A stretch of DNA of 64,000 nucleotides, taken from assembly GCA_030583925.1 (NCBI GenBank), contig CP129482.1, positions 1,984,001 through 2,048,000 of the forward strand, in the 5' to 3' direction. This document shows, piece by piece, positions 42,283-51,125 of this stretch (its first letter is position 1; each line of letters opens with the position of its first letter). The translations under genes were made by a program, and so were the position numbers. The DNA comes from Anaerolineales bacterium (GTDB lineage: Bacteria > Chloroflexota > Anaerolineae > Anaerolineales > Villigracilaceae). The notes under the pieces are model-generated. The model saw nothing but the letters and a program-made list of their open reading frames with translations, searched no databases and was not told where the DNA came from.

Positions 42283-42900
42283 ATGAACTTCCTCCTCGGC
42301 GAACGCCTCAAATTCGACTGGAAAATCGTCACTATCACGATCGTTTCCACGCTGCTATTCATGGCTGATTTTTATCATCGAAAATTCCTGTTTGAACAAT
42401 TGGGCCACTGGTTTCGAGTGGTTTTGTATCTTGTTGTTCCGCTTCTTTTTATACTTTTTATTTTCCGTGAAAACCCCAAAGAATATGGCTTCAGCCTCGG
42501 CGATTGGAAAGCGGGACTTGTCGTCACTGCCATCGGAATCTTATTCATGGCGCCAGTGATCTATTATCTCGGCAGTGATAACGCCTCCATGCAGAAATAT
42601 TACCAACCCTACATGAACGGACTCCCATGGACAACCTTCCTCGACCTGATCGGTTGGGAGTTCATCTTCCGCGGTTGGCTTCTGTTCGGGTACGCCCGCA
42701 AATTCGGACCCGAGGCGTTGTGGATTCAAGCGGTCCCGTTCGCGTTGATGCACAACGGCAAACCCGAAGTGGAAACGCTCTCCACCATCTTCGGCGGCTT
42801 TGCCTTTGGCTGGGTGGCATGGAGAACAAAATCCTTCCTCTATCCGTTCTTGATTCACTGGTTTATCGCGACCTTCATCATCCTCGTCGCGGCGAGTTAA
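42283..42900 (+). CDS. CPBP family intramembrane protease/bacteriocin-processing-like protein
   Basis: This 205-residue membrane protein of about six helices has the Abi/CPBP motifs in reduced form: WEFIFRGWLLFG (E-x-x-x-R), QAVPFALMHNGKPE, FGGFAFGWVAWRT and a terminal HW. The first motif has Trp-Glu instead of the usual Glu-Glu. Family members are prenyl-endopeptidase-like or immunity proteins; the substrate is unknown. ATG 42283 is used. Confidence 0.85.
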   Translation: MNFLLGERLKFDWKIVTITIVSTLLFMADFYHRKFLFEQLGHWFRVVLYLVVPLLFILFIFRENPKEYGFSLGDWKAGLVVTAIGILFMAPVIYYLGSDNASMQKYYQPYMNGLPWTTFLDLIGWEFIFRGWLLFGYARKFGPEALWIQAVPFALMHNGKPEVETLSTIFGGFAFGWVAWRTKSFLYPFLIHWFIATFIILVAAS

Positions 42901-42913
42901 GTTCGAGTGTTCA

Positions 42914-43357
42914 ATGACCGCTTTCGTCCTCCGTTCGGCGCGAGAGGCTGAATCCCGCCAAATCAAGGAGTTGATTCGCCTAGTGGGAATCAACCCGATG
43001 GGTCTGGATTGGAAGCGTTTCATCGTAGCGGTGGATGCGGAAGACCGCGTCGTCGCGACGGGACAGTTGAAGCCGCACGGCGGAGACATCCTCGAACTTT
43101 CATCCATCGCGGTCCAGCCCGAACATCGCGGGCAGGGAATTGCCCGCGCCGTCATTGAACATTTGTTGAAGGACAGTCCGCGTCCGCTGTATCTGACTTG
43201 TATTTCGACCATGGGTCCATTCTATGAAAAATTCGGTTTTGCCAGCCTTGAATATAATGATATGCCGCGTTATTTTCAGCGATTGAGCAAAGTGGCGAAC
43301 GCGATGCTGACTTTTACGCGGGAGGACGAATACCTGCTGGTGATGAAGTTACAGTAA
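42914..43357 (+). CDS. GNAT family acetyltransferase
   Basis: This 147-residue GNAT-fold protein has the acetyl-CoA pyrophosphate loop VQPEHRGQGIARAVIEHLL and the later YEKFGFASLEYNDMP strand-helix. It could acetylate a small amine or a protein; no specificity is apparent. It starts 13 nt after the CPBP gene. Confidence 0.88.
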   Translation: MTAFVLRSAREAESRQIKELIRLVGINPMGLDWKRFIVAVDAEDRVVATGQLKPHGGDILELSSIAVQPEHRGQGIARAVIEHLLKDSPRPLYLTCISTMGPFYEKFGFASLEYNDMPRYFQRLSKVANAMLTFTREDEYLLVMKLQ

Positions 43358-43367
43358 AATAACCGCT

Positions 43368-43940
43368 ATGCAAATGCTCAAATCCGTTCTATACATGGCT
43401 TCGGGAACGCTTTTCGGTTTGTTCGTCGCCGCGTTGATTTGGGTTGTGGCGCGCAACCCCAGCGGGGAGGCGGTAACGCTGCGCCCCGTGCCGACGGATA
43501 CGCCGATCGTGGTGCATATCACCGGCGCGGTGCCGCGTCCCGGCGTGTATGCCTTGCCGAAGGGCGCGCGCGTGCAGGATGCGATTTCCGCCGCTGGCGG
43601 TTTTCTAGCGGATGCCGACAAAACCGGCATCAACCTCGCGCAGTTGCTCGAAGACGGCGAGCAACTGGATATTCCATTCGGCGAGGGCGCGTCGCTTGTT
43701 ATTCCCACGCCCGAGGTTGAGAATGTTGACCCGGGTGAAACGGAGTTGATCAACATCAACACGGCTTCTCAATTTCAATTGGAGTCTCTGCCGGGCATTG
43801 GTCCTACTACCGCCCAAAAAATTATTGACTACCGCGAGGAGAATGGACCCTTCTCCACGATTGAGGAAATCATGGATGTGTCGGGAATCGGTCCCGGTAC
43901 GTTCGAGCGGATCAAGGATTTGATCACGGTGGATGGGTAG
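43368..43940 (+). CDS. comEA: ComEA-like DNA-binding protein (SLBB + helix-hairpin-helix)
   Basis: This 190-residue protein has an N-terminal membrane anchor (MASGTLFGLFVAALIWVVA), an SLBB domain (VVHITGAVPRPGVYALPKGARVQDAI), and a double helix-hairpin-helix domain (ININTASQFQLESLPGIGPTTAQKIIDYREENGPF). ComEA binds incoming DNA at the outer membrane face in transformable bacteria. No other competence gene is in the window. Confidence 0.92.
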   Translation: MQMLKSVLYMASGTLFGLFVAALIWVVARNPSGEAVTLRPVPTDTPIVVHITGAVPRPGVYALPKGARVQDAISAAGGFLADADKTGINLAQLLEDGEQLDIPFGEGASLVIPTPEVENVDPGETELININTASQFQLESLPGIGPTTAQKIIDYREENGPFSTIEEIMDVSGIGPGTFERIKDLITVDG

Positions 43941-43986
43941 GGATTTTCAGCGCGCATTTTGCTTCGCCTTAAATCAACCACCAACC

Positions 43987-44021
43987 AAAAACTCCGAGTT
44001 CTTCAAGAACTCGGAGTTTTT
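43987..44021. terminator. Bidirectional terminator between comEA and the acyl-CoA dehydrogenase gene
   Basis: A perfect 15-bp stem AAAAACTCCGAGTTC/GAACTCGGAGTTTTT with loop TTCAA serves both convergent genes. Confidence 0.9.
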
Positions 44022-44022
44022 A

Positions 44023-45174
44023 TTACTCGCTTGCTAGCACATGCCTTGCAATGACCATCCGTTGGATTTCGCTTGTCCCTTCGCCGATGGTCATCAGGCG
44101 CGCGTCGCGGTAGATTCTTTCTACGGGGTACTCGCTCGAATAGCCGTAACCTCCGTGAATTTGGATGGAATTACGGCAGACGCGCTCCGCCATTTCGGTG
44201 GCGAACATCTTTGCCATAGCGGCTTCCTTGTTGTAGTTGCGTCCCTGCTCTTTGAGCCACGCGGTTTTGTGGAGCATTGTGCGCGCCAGTTCGATCTCGG
44301 TTGCCGCGTCCGCCAGCATCCATTGGATGGCTTGTTGTTCGGCGATCGGCTTGCCGAAGGCTTTGCGTTCGCGCGCATAGTTGACTGCGTACTCGAAGGC
44401 GGCTTGCGCGAGCCCAATCGAAAGCGCCGCGATGCCGATGCGTCCGCCATCAAGGACGGCAAGTGTTTGTTGCAAGCCTTTCCCTTCCTCGCCGACCAAG
44501 TTTTCGAGCGGCACGCGGACATCTTCATACGTCACCGCGTGGGTGGGGGAGCCGTGGAGTCCCATCTTCTTTTCGGCGGGACCGATTTTGAGTCCTGGTG
44601 AATTCGTCGGCACAAGGATTTGACTCAACGAACGCGAGCCGCCTTTCGCGTCGGTGCGGACGAGCGTGATGATGTATTCCGCGATGGAGGCGTTCGTGCA
44701 CCACATCTTCGCGCCATTGATGACCCACTCGTTCCCATCCTTGACCGCTTTCGTAACCACGCCTCCCTGTAGGTCGGAGCCTGCGCCCGGTTCGGTGAGC
44801 GACAGCGCGGCGAGTTTGTTCTTTCCGCTTGCGACGACTGGCAGCCATTTCTTTTTCAGGGATTCGCTTCCGAACAGCACGACGGGCGCTGTGCCAAGCC
44901 CGTTGTGCGCGGCAATCGCCAGCGCGGTTGACCCACAACCCCAGCCGAGTTCCTCAATCGCAATTGCGGAACTGACCGCGTCCACGCCTGCGCCGCCGTA
45001 GGTTTCGGGGATGTTGAGTCCCAGCAATCCCAGTGGACCCATCTTGCGCGTCGCATCCCAGTTGAATTCGCTGGTTACGTCCACTTCATGGGCTTTGGGT
45101 TGTACTTCTTTCGCGACAAAATCGTGAACTGCTTTTTGCCAAAGTTTTTGCTCTTCGGTTAGGTCAAAGTTCAT
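44023..45174 (-). CDS. Acyl-CoA dehydrogenase
   Basis: This 383-residue FAD enzyme has an N-terminal helical domain (MNFDLTEEQKLWQKAVHDF), middle beta domain with LSLTEPGAGSDLQGG and MWCTNASIAEYII, and a C-terminal domain with IQIHGGYGYSSEYPVERIYRDA, which contains the catalytic Glu position, then GEGTSEIQRMVIARH. It belongs to the short-chain/branched-chain group by overall pattern. ATG 45174 is used. Confidence 0.95.
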   Translation of the reverse strand: MNFDLTEEQKLWQKAVHDFVAKEVQPKAHEVDVTSEFNWDATRKMGPLGLLGLNIPETYGGAGVDAVSSAIAIEELGWGCGSTALAIAAHNGLGTAPVVLFGSESLKKKWLPVVASGKNKLAALSLTEPGAGSDLQGGVVTKAVKDGNEWVINGAKMWCTNASIAEYIITLVRTDAKGGSRSLSQILVPTNSPGLKIGPAEKKMGLHGSPTHAVTYEDVRVPLENLVGEEGKGLQQTLAVLDGGRIGIAALSIGLAQAAFEYAVNYARERKAFGKPIAEQQAIQWMLADAATEIELARTMLHKTAWLKEQGRNYNKEAAMAKMFATEMAERVCRNSIQIHGGYGYSSEYPVERIYRDARLMTIGEGTSEIQRMVIARHVLASE

Positions 45175-45187
45175 GATCCATCCTTGT

Positions 45188-45526
45188 CTAAAGTGTGATG
45201 ACCTTCTCTGCTTTTGTTTGCGCCTCGAGAATATCACCCATACCGCCGACGATGCCGACCAGCGCTTTGTCGGTGAGATCGAAATAGTGCAGGCACCTCG
45301 AGCAGACGATCAGCCGCACACCTTTTGTCTCAAGCGCGCGGAGTTCTTCTAAAACCGGCGAACCTTCGCAGACGAGTTTTACGCCTTCGGTGTAGAAGCA
45401 AATCGCGGCGGGCAGGTTATCGCTCTGTATAACCAGATCGAGATATTTACCCAACAGTAAACGACCCAATTTTTCATCTGCTCTGCCCATGCCGTTGCTG
45501 GTGAGTAGGATAACGGTATTTTTCAT
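45188..45526 (-). CDS. DsrE/YedF-like sulfurtransferase-related protein
   Basis: This 112-residue DsrE/F-fold protein has VILLTSNGMGRADEKLGRLL, a central ICFYTEGVKLVCEGSPVLEEL and IVCSRCLHYFDL. This matches the C-terminal domain of YedF-type proteins, which are associated with sulfur or selenium trafficking. No SirA/TusA domain is fused. It lies 13 nt before the acyl-CoA dehydrogenase gene and 3 nt after the DUF2007 gene. Confidence 0.82.
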   Translation of the reverse strand: MKNTVILLTSNGMGRADEKLGRLLLGKYLDLVIQSDNLPAAICFYTEGVKLVCEGSPVLEELRALETKGVRLIVCSRCLHYFDLTDKALVGIVGGMGDILEAQTKAEKVITL

Positions 45527-45529
45527 GCG

Positions 45530-45763
45530 CTATTCCGGGGATTCGTTGTATTCTTTCATAAGTTTTTTAGCGATTTCCGTATGCTCTTTTGGAACGAAGA
45601 TTTGAACGCGACCTAACATATCCAAGGATGTGGGGTAGAGCGCGCCGACTGATTCTTGAAATAATTCAGAGTCGATTCCGTTGCTTGCCAGCATCGCTTT
45701 GATGATGTCCGCTTCCCAGCGACCCTGTATTTCAGTGAGTAATTCCCATTTGAGTTCGTCCAT
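45530..45763 (-). CDS. DUF2007-type small protein
   Basis: This 77-residue protein has the DUF2007 pattern: WELLTEIQGRWEADIIKAMLASNGIDSELFQES, then GRVQIFVPKEHTEIAKKLM. The fold is a small alpha/beta unit, sometimes described as a putative signal-transducing domain. It is tightly packed between the YwiC-like and DsrE-like genes (1-3 nt gaps), so it is part of one operon. Confidence 0.82.
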   Translation of the reverse strand: MDELKWELLTEIQGRWEADIIKAMLASNGIDSELFQESVGALYPTSLDMLGRVQIFVPKEHTEIAKKLMKEYNESPE

Positions 45764-45764
45764 A

Positions 45765-46592
45765 TCATCTCCAAACTAAAATGAAAAGGATCGTCCACAG
45801 CGTGCTTACGATCAATTGCCGGATTCCGATGTGCGTGGGTTTCCATCCGACAGCGGGGTGGAAGATGCCCCACATTGTTTCCGTCCATTGTAGCAGGTAG
45901 GGGAGGAAGAGCAAAGTCGGCAAAGCCGCGACCAAGCCCAACGTCAGGGTGGAAGCGAGGTTGAATGTCGTGTAGAGCGCGGCGCGGAATCCCATCTTCC
46001 ATTGTTCGCGGCGGGTGGGGAGTGAATCCAATACGCGTTGTTCAAGCCGCAAGTACGCGTAGACGATGCTCGCCGCGGATTGAATCCAGACGAGTATCCA
46101 CAGCCACCAACCGGTAGGATCGTAATGCCCGACGCCGATCCAGTACGCGGCGGGCGCGGCGAGGGATAGTATGCCTGTGGCGATGATCTCGACCCCGGCT
46201 TGTTTTCTTTCTTTGCGTTTGCTCACCAGCCACAAATGCCAGCCAAAGACCAGCGCGCCCGGTACGGCAAGGTAGAGAATATCTTCGAAGCCTTCGAGGA
46301 CAAGCGCGATTACGGATAGAAGCGCGATGCCCGAATAAAGAATGATCCAAAACCTTGCAATGGGTAATTCTTCTTTTGGGCGGCGGCGCGCAAGGACCTT
46401 GATCAGCGCTGTCATTGGTTGGCGGAGCATGAACGCGGACATGGCTGCCAAAATGAGGTTGAAGGTAGCGTAGTTGAAGGTTTTTCCGGCGAAGATGCCG
46501 ATGAGCAGTGGGCTGAGGATGAAAACCCACGAGCCGTGATCCTGCGGAATCGCGATGTGTTTTCGGAAGAGTTTGTTTGGCATAGCCGCCAT
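45765..46592 (-). CDS. YwiC-like membrane protein
   Basis: This 275-residue protein of about eight helices has the N-terminal family motif KHIAIPQDHGSWVFILSPLLIG, followed by a polar cytoplasmic loop (VLARRRPKEELPIARFW). YwiC-family function is not established; the gene heads an operon with DUF2007, DsrE and acyl-CoA dehydrogenase. A second ATG at 46583 is an equally good start. Confidence 0.85.
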   Translation of the reverse strand: MAAMPNKLFRKHIAIPQDHGSWVFILSPLLIGIFAGKTFNYATFNLILAAMSAFMLRQPMTALIKVLARRRPKEELPIARFWIILYSGIALLSVIALVLEGFEDILYLAVPGALVFGWHLWLVSKRKERKQAGVEIIATGILSLAAPAAYWIGVGHYDPTGWWLWILVWIQSAASIVYAYLRLEQRVLDSLPTRREQWKMGFRAALYTTFNLASTLTLGLVAALPTLLFLPYLLQWTETMWGIFHPAVGWKPTHIGIRQLIVSTLWTILFILVWR

Positions 46593-46638
46593 TATATTCG
46601 GTTTGTGAGTGTGCTAGAATCATTCGCATTATTCAGCC

Positions 46639-49600
46639 ATGAATCGGGAAAGACTTATTGCCTTGCTGAAGATTCGCCCGGAGGAGGCGCGGCTCGTCGC
46701 TTTGATGGCGGCTCTGTTCCTGTCGGTGCAGGCGGGGCAGGGGATTGGGGAAAACGCCGCGTTCACTCTTTTCCTTTCGCGCCTGAACGTGGATTTACTG
46801 CCGTACATGTACATGGGTTTGGGCGTGGTGGTGTTTATCGGCTCGATCATGTACTCAGCGAGTTTGAGCCGCTTCCAAAATGCGAGCGTGGTCACATATC
46901 TGTTCGGGGGAATTATCGCGTTGTTCTTTGCGGAATGGGCTGCCATTGTCTTGTTGAAACTTCCGATCTATCCGCTGCTTTGGTTGACGGCTTTTGGTAT
47001 GAGCGTCATCCTCGGCACGCTGATCTGGACCACCGCTGGCGAAGTGTGCGACGCGCGGCAAGCGAAGCGACTCTTCCCGTTGTTCACCAGCATGGGGATT
47101 TTGGGAAGCGTGCTAGGCAACGCGCTCACTGGCTTCATTGCGAATCTCGCCGGGACGGAAAGCTTGATCTTGCTCTACGCGCTTCTGCTCGGCGTCGGCT
47201 TTCTCGCCGCGCGGACGGTGGCGCGCGAATACTTCAAGCCGGAAGTCATCCCGCCGGACGCGAAGTTCAATCCGCTGGAAGATGTGCGGAACGGCTATGA
47301 ATTCGTTTCAGGCTCGAACATTTTCAAAATCATCGCGGTGAGCTCGATCTTGTATTCGGTCTTATTTTTCGCAGTGGATTTTCCGTTCAGCGAAACGCTC
47401 TCTCTGCAATTTGCCGGTAACGAGGCGGGCTTGGCGGGGTTCAAAGGCGCGTTCACCAGCGTCACCACGCTGGTCACGTTTTTGGTTTCGTTGTTGCTGG
47501 CAAATCGTTTATACACGCGGTTGGGCATCGTCAGCACGGTTCTCATCATGCCGCTTACCTACGTGATTGGGTTTATCGTTTTTTATTTTTACTTCAACAT
47601 CTACGGCGCGGTGTTTGCGCGTTTCTCGCAACTCGTTGTACTGGGCGGGCTTTCTGGCACGGCGTGGAACGCGCTGTTCAACGTGATTCCCTCCGAGCGG
47701 CGCGGGCAGGTGCTGGCGTTCAACAACGGCGTCCCGGCGCAGATCGGCGTGATCGTTTCGGGCTTGCTCATCATTCTCGGCAAACAATTTCTCGATACCA
47801 AAGTTGTGCTGGTGCTTGGCGTATTGTTCGCGCTCCTCACCGCCTATCTCACGTGGAAAATGATTCCCGCGTATGGCGAAGCGTTGGTGGACGCGTTGCG
47901 CGCGGGGCGCGCCGAGGTGTTCAGCGGCGAAGACGAAGATGTCTTTGTCGTTTATCAGCGCGACCCTTCAGCGGCGCAGATTCTCCTGCGCGCGCTCAAC
48001 GACCCGAAGGCTTTCACGCGCCGCCTCGCTATCGAGATGCTCGCCAAAATGGGAATTGCGCTCGCCATTCCGGACATGCTTCCACGCCTCGCCGATTCGG
48101 ATGCGAGCGTCCGCGCGGCGGCGATTCAGGCGCTTGCTCAATTTGGATCCAAATCAACGTTCAACGAGATCATCCGCGGCTTGGATGATGCCGATGACTA
48201 TGTGCGGGAACAGACGCTCACGGTTCTTCCCAAACTTGAGGTTGACTCATCCCCTCAACTGATTCGCACCCTCGAACGTTTGCTCAAAGATCCCAACGTG
48301 GAGATCGCCGCGCACGCGGCTGTGGCGTTGCTCTATTTCAGCGATAACCGTCGCGGGTTAAATCTGCTTGTGCGCTTGCTCAAATCGAAGGAAGCAGAGG
48401 AGCGGTGTATTGCGATCGATTCATACGGGCATATTCTGGATACGATGAAGCGTAATGCCACAGTGCGATTCAATCCACAACCGATACTGGACGCGCTCAG
48501 CGATCCTTCTCCGCTGGTGCGACGTGAGGCGGTCCGCGCGGCGTCCAAGTTGAATTGGGATGAGGCGATCCAGTCCATTTCGGCGCGGCTGGCGGATGAA
48601 GATGCCGGGGTGCGGCGAAGCGCGTCCGCAGCGCTGAAGCAGGCGTGGGTCCGGGCGCGAAGCGTGATTGTCTCCATCCTTGAGACGGCGGATGGCGCGT
48701 TGGTTGACGCCGCGTTGGATTCGGTTCCGCCGGGCGATCCCGAAATTCAAGATACATTGCGAAGATACATCCAAGGCGAGGTGTCGAACATTCGACAAGT
48801 GCGGATGTTTCTCGCGTCCATTCCGCAAAGCCATTCTGGACCTGCCACGCGTTTACTCGAACAAACTTTGCGGAGCCGGGAAGCGTCGAGCGAGGAACGT
48901 TTGATCAAGGCGGTGGGGGTGTTCGGCAATCCGCAGGCGATGAGTTTGGTCCGTAAAAGTTTGAATGCGGGGTCCGCGAATGCGCGCGCCTCCGCGTTGG
49001 AGGCGTTGGAGACTCTCGGCGACAAAGAAGTGACGCGCGAAATCCTGCCGATTTTGGATCGCGGCGGGATGTTTCAATTTGAAACCGATAGCGCTATGTC
49101 GGTGCGCGAGGTGATCCTTTTGTTGTTGAAGGATAAAGATTACTGGCTGCGCGCCCTCGCGGCGCGGTCTGTCCCTGAACTCGAGTTGAAAGAATTTCAG
49201 CCTGTCCTTCGAGTGCTGCGTCATGATCCGGTACAATTTGTAAGACATGCGGTGCGCAACGCGCTGGCCCGCATGGATGGCGAGGTGAAAATGAAAACGA
49301 TGAAAACGCTTTCGACGTTGGAACGCATCTTGTTGTTGCGGGAGGTGCCGATGTTCTCGAAGTTATCTCCCGAAGACCTCGAGAAGATCGCCGAGATCGC
49401 GCAGGAACAATTGTTTTTGAGCCGTTCTCTGTTGTGCAAGGAGGGCGACCCGGGCAACACATTGTTCATCATCGTCAGTGGACGCGTGGATGTGGTCATC
49501 GCTGCGGGCAAAACGGAAAACGTAATCGCTTCGCGAGAACCCGGTGAGTTTGTCGGCGAGATGGCGATTCTGGAATCAATGCCGCGTTCCGCTACATTGA

Positions 49601-49755
49601 GGGCGCGGGGCGACGTGCGCGTATTGGTGATTGACGGCGATTCGTTCAATTCTATTTTGCTCGATCGTCCCGAAGTGGCGATTTCGGTATTGCGGCATAT
49701 TTCCGGGCGAGTCAGGCAACTCAATGAACGGATCGGCGTACAAGCCGGCGCTTAA
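46639..49755 (+). CDS. Transporter-HEAT-cyclic-nucleotide-binding fusion protein
   Basis: This 1038-residue protein has three parts. Residues 1-425 are a 12-helix carrier resembling nucleotide (NTT/Npt) transporters and MFS proteins (for example LVALMAALFLSVQAGQGIGE, IWTTAGEVCDARQAKRLFPL). Residues about 450-890 are HEAT-like repeats (for example LAIEMLAKMGIALAIPDML, VRAAAIQALAQFGS). The end (about 900-1030) is a cNMP-binding domain with FVGEMAILESMPRSATLRA as phosphate cassette. Ligand binding at the C-terminus may gate transport; this is inference. Confidence 0.88.
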   Translation: MNRERLIALLKIRPEEARLVALMAALFLSVQAGQGIGENAAFTLFLSRLNVDLLPYMYMGLGVVVFIGSIMYSASLSRFQNASVVTYLFGGIIALFFAEWAAIVLLKLPIYPLLWLTAFGMSVILGTLIWTTAGEVCDARQAKRLFPLFTSMGILGSVLGNALTGFIANLAGTESLILLYALLLGVGFLAARTVAREYFKPEVIPPDAKFNPLEDVRNGYEFVSGSNIFKIIAVSSILYSVLFFAVDFPFSETLSLQFAGNEAGLAGFKGAFTSVTTLVTFLVSLLLANRLYTRLGIVSTVLIMPLTYVIGFIVFYFYFNIYGAVFARFSQLVVLGGLSGTAWNALFNVIPSERRGQVLAFNNGVPAQIGVIVSGLLIILGKQFLDTKVVLVLGVLFALLTAYLTWKMIPAYGEALVDALRAGRAEVFSGEDEDVFVVYQRDPSAAQILLRALNDPKAFTRRLAIEMLAKMGIALAIPDMLPRLADSDASVRAAAIQALAQFGSKSTFNEIIRGLDDADDYVREQTLTVLPKLEVDSSPQLIRTLERLLKDPNVEIAAHAAVALLYFSDNRRGLNLLVRLLKSKEAEERCIAIDSYGHILDTMKRNATVRFNPQPILDALSDPSPLVRREAVRAASKLNWDEAIQSISARLADEDAGVRRSASAALKQAWVRARSVIVSILETADGALVDAALDSVPPGDPEIQDTLRRYIQGEVSNIRQVRMFLASIPQSHSGPATRLLEQTLRSREASSEERLIKAVGVFGNPQAMSLVRKSLNAGSANARASALEALETLGDKEVTREILPILDRGGMFQFETDSAMSVREVILLLLKDKDYWLRALAARSVPELELKEFQPVLRVLRHDPVQFVRHAVRNALARMDGEVKMKTMKTLSTLERILLLREVPMFSKLSPEDLEKIAEIAQEQLFLSRSLLCKEGDPGNTLFIIVSGRVDVVIAAGKTENVIASREPGEFVGEMAILESMPRSATLRARGDVRVLVIDGDSFNSILLDRPEVAISVLRHISGRVRQLNERIGVQAGA

Positions 49756-49820
49756 ACAATCTCAGCTCTATCGTTTTTAACGGGAGAATCACATTTTTTC
49801 AAACCAGGAGATTTGACAAG

Positions 49821-50576
49821 ATGGCAAACAAGAAGAAGATCGAGGAACGGTTGCAAGCATTGCAGACAAGGAGGGCTGAACAGCGGATGAGGATGATCGG
49901 TTTGGGCATCATCGTTGTTGTCGTGGTGTTGCTGGGATATATGTTTCTCAGGAACGATCGTTTAAGCGTTCCTGAATCGCCGATCCCAACCCTGCCTCCC
50001 ACGGTAGAACCTGAGCCGGAAATTCCTGCCGAGGAAGCCGCTGTTTCGACAAATCCAAAACAGTACGCTGAATATCCGCCGATGACGATTGACCTGGAGA
50101 AGGAGTATTTTGCTACGGTGAAAATGGCGAAAGGCGGGGAGTTTGTCATTCAACTTTTCCCAGATAAAGCGCCGAAAACCGTGAATAGTTTTGTCTTCCT
50201 CGCCCGTGATGGATATTTCGACGGCGTGACATTCCATCGCGTACTTGAGGGATTCATGGCTCAGGGCGGGGACCCGACCGGCACCGGCAGGGGAGGTCCT
50301 GGCTATGAGTTTGAAAACGAAGATAGCGATCTGACCTTTGACAAGGCGGGCGTAGTCGCTATGGCGAACGCTGGACGTGATACGAACGGCAGTCAGTTTT
50401 TCATCACCTTCGGCGCAACGCCTCAACTAAACGGCGGTTACACTATTTTTGGTCAGGTGATCGAAGGAATGGATGTCGTCAATGGGATCACGCGCCGCGA
50501 TCCCGACCAAGCGCCTACTTTTACGGGCGACGTGATCGAAACGATAACCATCACAGAAGAGCCTAAATCACAATAG
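49821..50576 (+). CDS. Membrane-anchored cyclophilin-type peptidyl-prolyl isomerase
   Basis: This 251-residue protein has an N-terminal basic region, one transmembrane helix (MIGLGIIVVVVVLLGYMFL), a Pro/Glu-rich linker and a cyclophilin domain with [40 protein letters not shown] and SQFFITFGATPQLNGGYTIFG. It probably folds secreted proteins at the outer face of the membrane. Confidence 0.93.
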   Translation: MANKKKIEERLQALQTRRAEQRMRMIGLGIIVVVVVLLGYMFLRNDRLSVPESPIPTLPPTVEPEPEIPAEEAAVSTNPKQYAEYPPMTIDLEKEYFATVKMAKGGEFVIQLFPDKAPKTVNSFVFLARDGYFDGVTFHRVLEGFMAQGGDPTGTGRGGPGYEFENEDSDLTFDKAGVVAMANAGRDTNGSQFFITFGATPQLNGGYTIFGQVIEGMDVVNGITRRDPDQAPTFTGDVIETITITEEPKSQ

Positions 50577-50591
50577 CGATTTTCGAATCAA

Positions 50592-50623
50592 AAAAGACGC
50601 TTTCCATTCGGACAGCGTCTTTT
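50592..50623. terminator. Bidirectional terminator between the cyclophilin and DUF59 genes
   Basis: AAAAGACGCT and AGCGTCTTTT form a 10-bp stem (50592-50601, 50614-50623) with A-run before and T-run after. Confidence 0.85.
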
Positions 50624-50625
50624 CG

Positions 50626-50675
50626 ATTCAACTGCCAAACTATCGAACTAGCAAACTATTCAACTATCAAACTAA
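50626..50675. repeat. Degenerate CAAACTATC tract
   Basis: The stretch reads CAACTGCCAAACTATCGAAC, then AGCAAACTATTCAACTATCA, a degenerate short-unit repeat like those at 12960, 54206 and 63796. It is non-coding. Confidence 0.6.
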
Positions 50676-51023
50676 CTACGCGTACATCCCCCAATCCAAC
50701 GCGGACGGGTCTTCCATCATCGAAAAGTCCCACATATCCATACCCATTTCGATGGTGACTGGCATATTCAATCCTTCCACGGCTTTGGCTTTGGTCATTT
50801 CGATCATCGCCGGACCGTACGGGCAGAACGGCGTAGTTAGGATCATCTTTACGTGGGCAACGCCGTTGTCTACTGAGATGTCGCGCACCAATCCCAGTTG
50901 AATGATATGCATCCCGATCTCCGGATCAATCACTTCGGAGAGTTTCTCGCGTGCGGGTTTCACCAGTTCGGGGTTCGTCTGATGGATCGTCCATTGGATT
51001 TCGTTGATGGTTTCTTCTGTCAT
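50676..51023 (-). CDS. MIP18/DUF59 family Fe-S assembly factor (SufT-like)
   Basis: This 115-residue DUF59 domain has the conserved LSEVIDPEIGMHIIQLGLVRDI and the Cys in TTPFCPYGPAMIE. Such proteins assist Fe-S cluster maturation and are often found with suf genes, as here just downstream of the sufR-like gene. ATG 51023 has AGAGGA 5 nt upstream; the frame further upstream is a translated copy of the TGTCATTGCGAG repeat. Confidence 0.88.
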   Translation of the reverse strand: MTEETINEIQWTIHQTNPELVKPAREKLSEVIDPEIGMHIIQLGLVRDISVDNGVAHVKMILTTPFCPYGPAMIEMTKAKAVEGLNMPVTIEMGMDMWDFSMMEDPSALDWGMYA

Positions 51024-51032
51024 TTCATCCTC

Positions 51033-51119
51033 TGTCATTGCGAGGAGGGCTTTGCCCGACGAAGCAATCCCCGTCAATACGATGAAGATTGCTTCGCCTT
51101 GGCGGGCTCGCAATAACGA
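51033..51119. repeat. Dispersed palindromic repeat, TGTCATTGCGAG family, copy 2
   Basis: TGTCATTGCGAGGAGGGC, then GAAGCAATCC and the inverted GATTGCTTCG, ending CTCGCAATAACGA. It fills the gap between the sufR-like and DUF59 genes and supplies part of the DUF59 ribosome-binding region. Confidence 0.85.
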
Positions 51120-51125
51120 ACAAAG

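Noticed and set aside
46419..47300. Plus-strand frame of 293 codons across the YwiC-like gene and the transporter fusion start
   Set aside because: It spans two divergent real genes in other frames and shows no domain.
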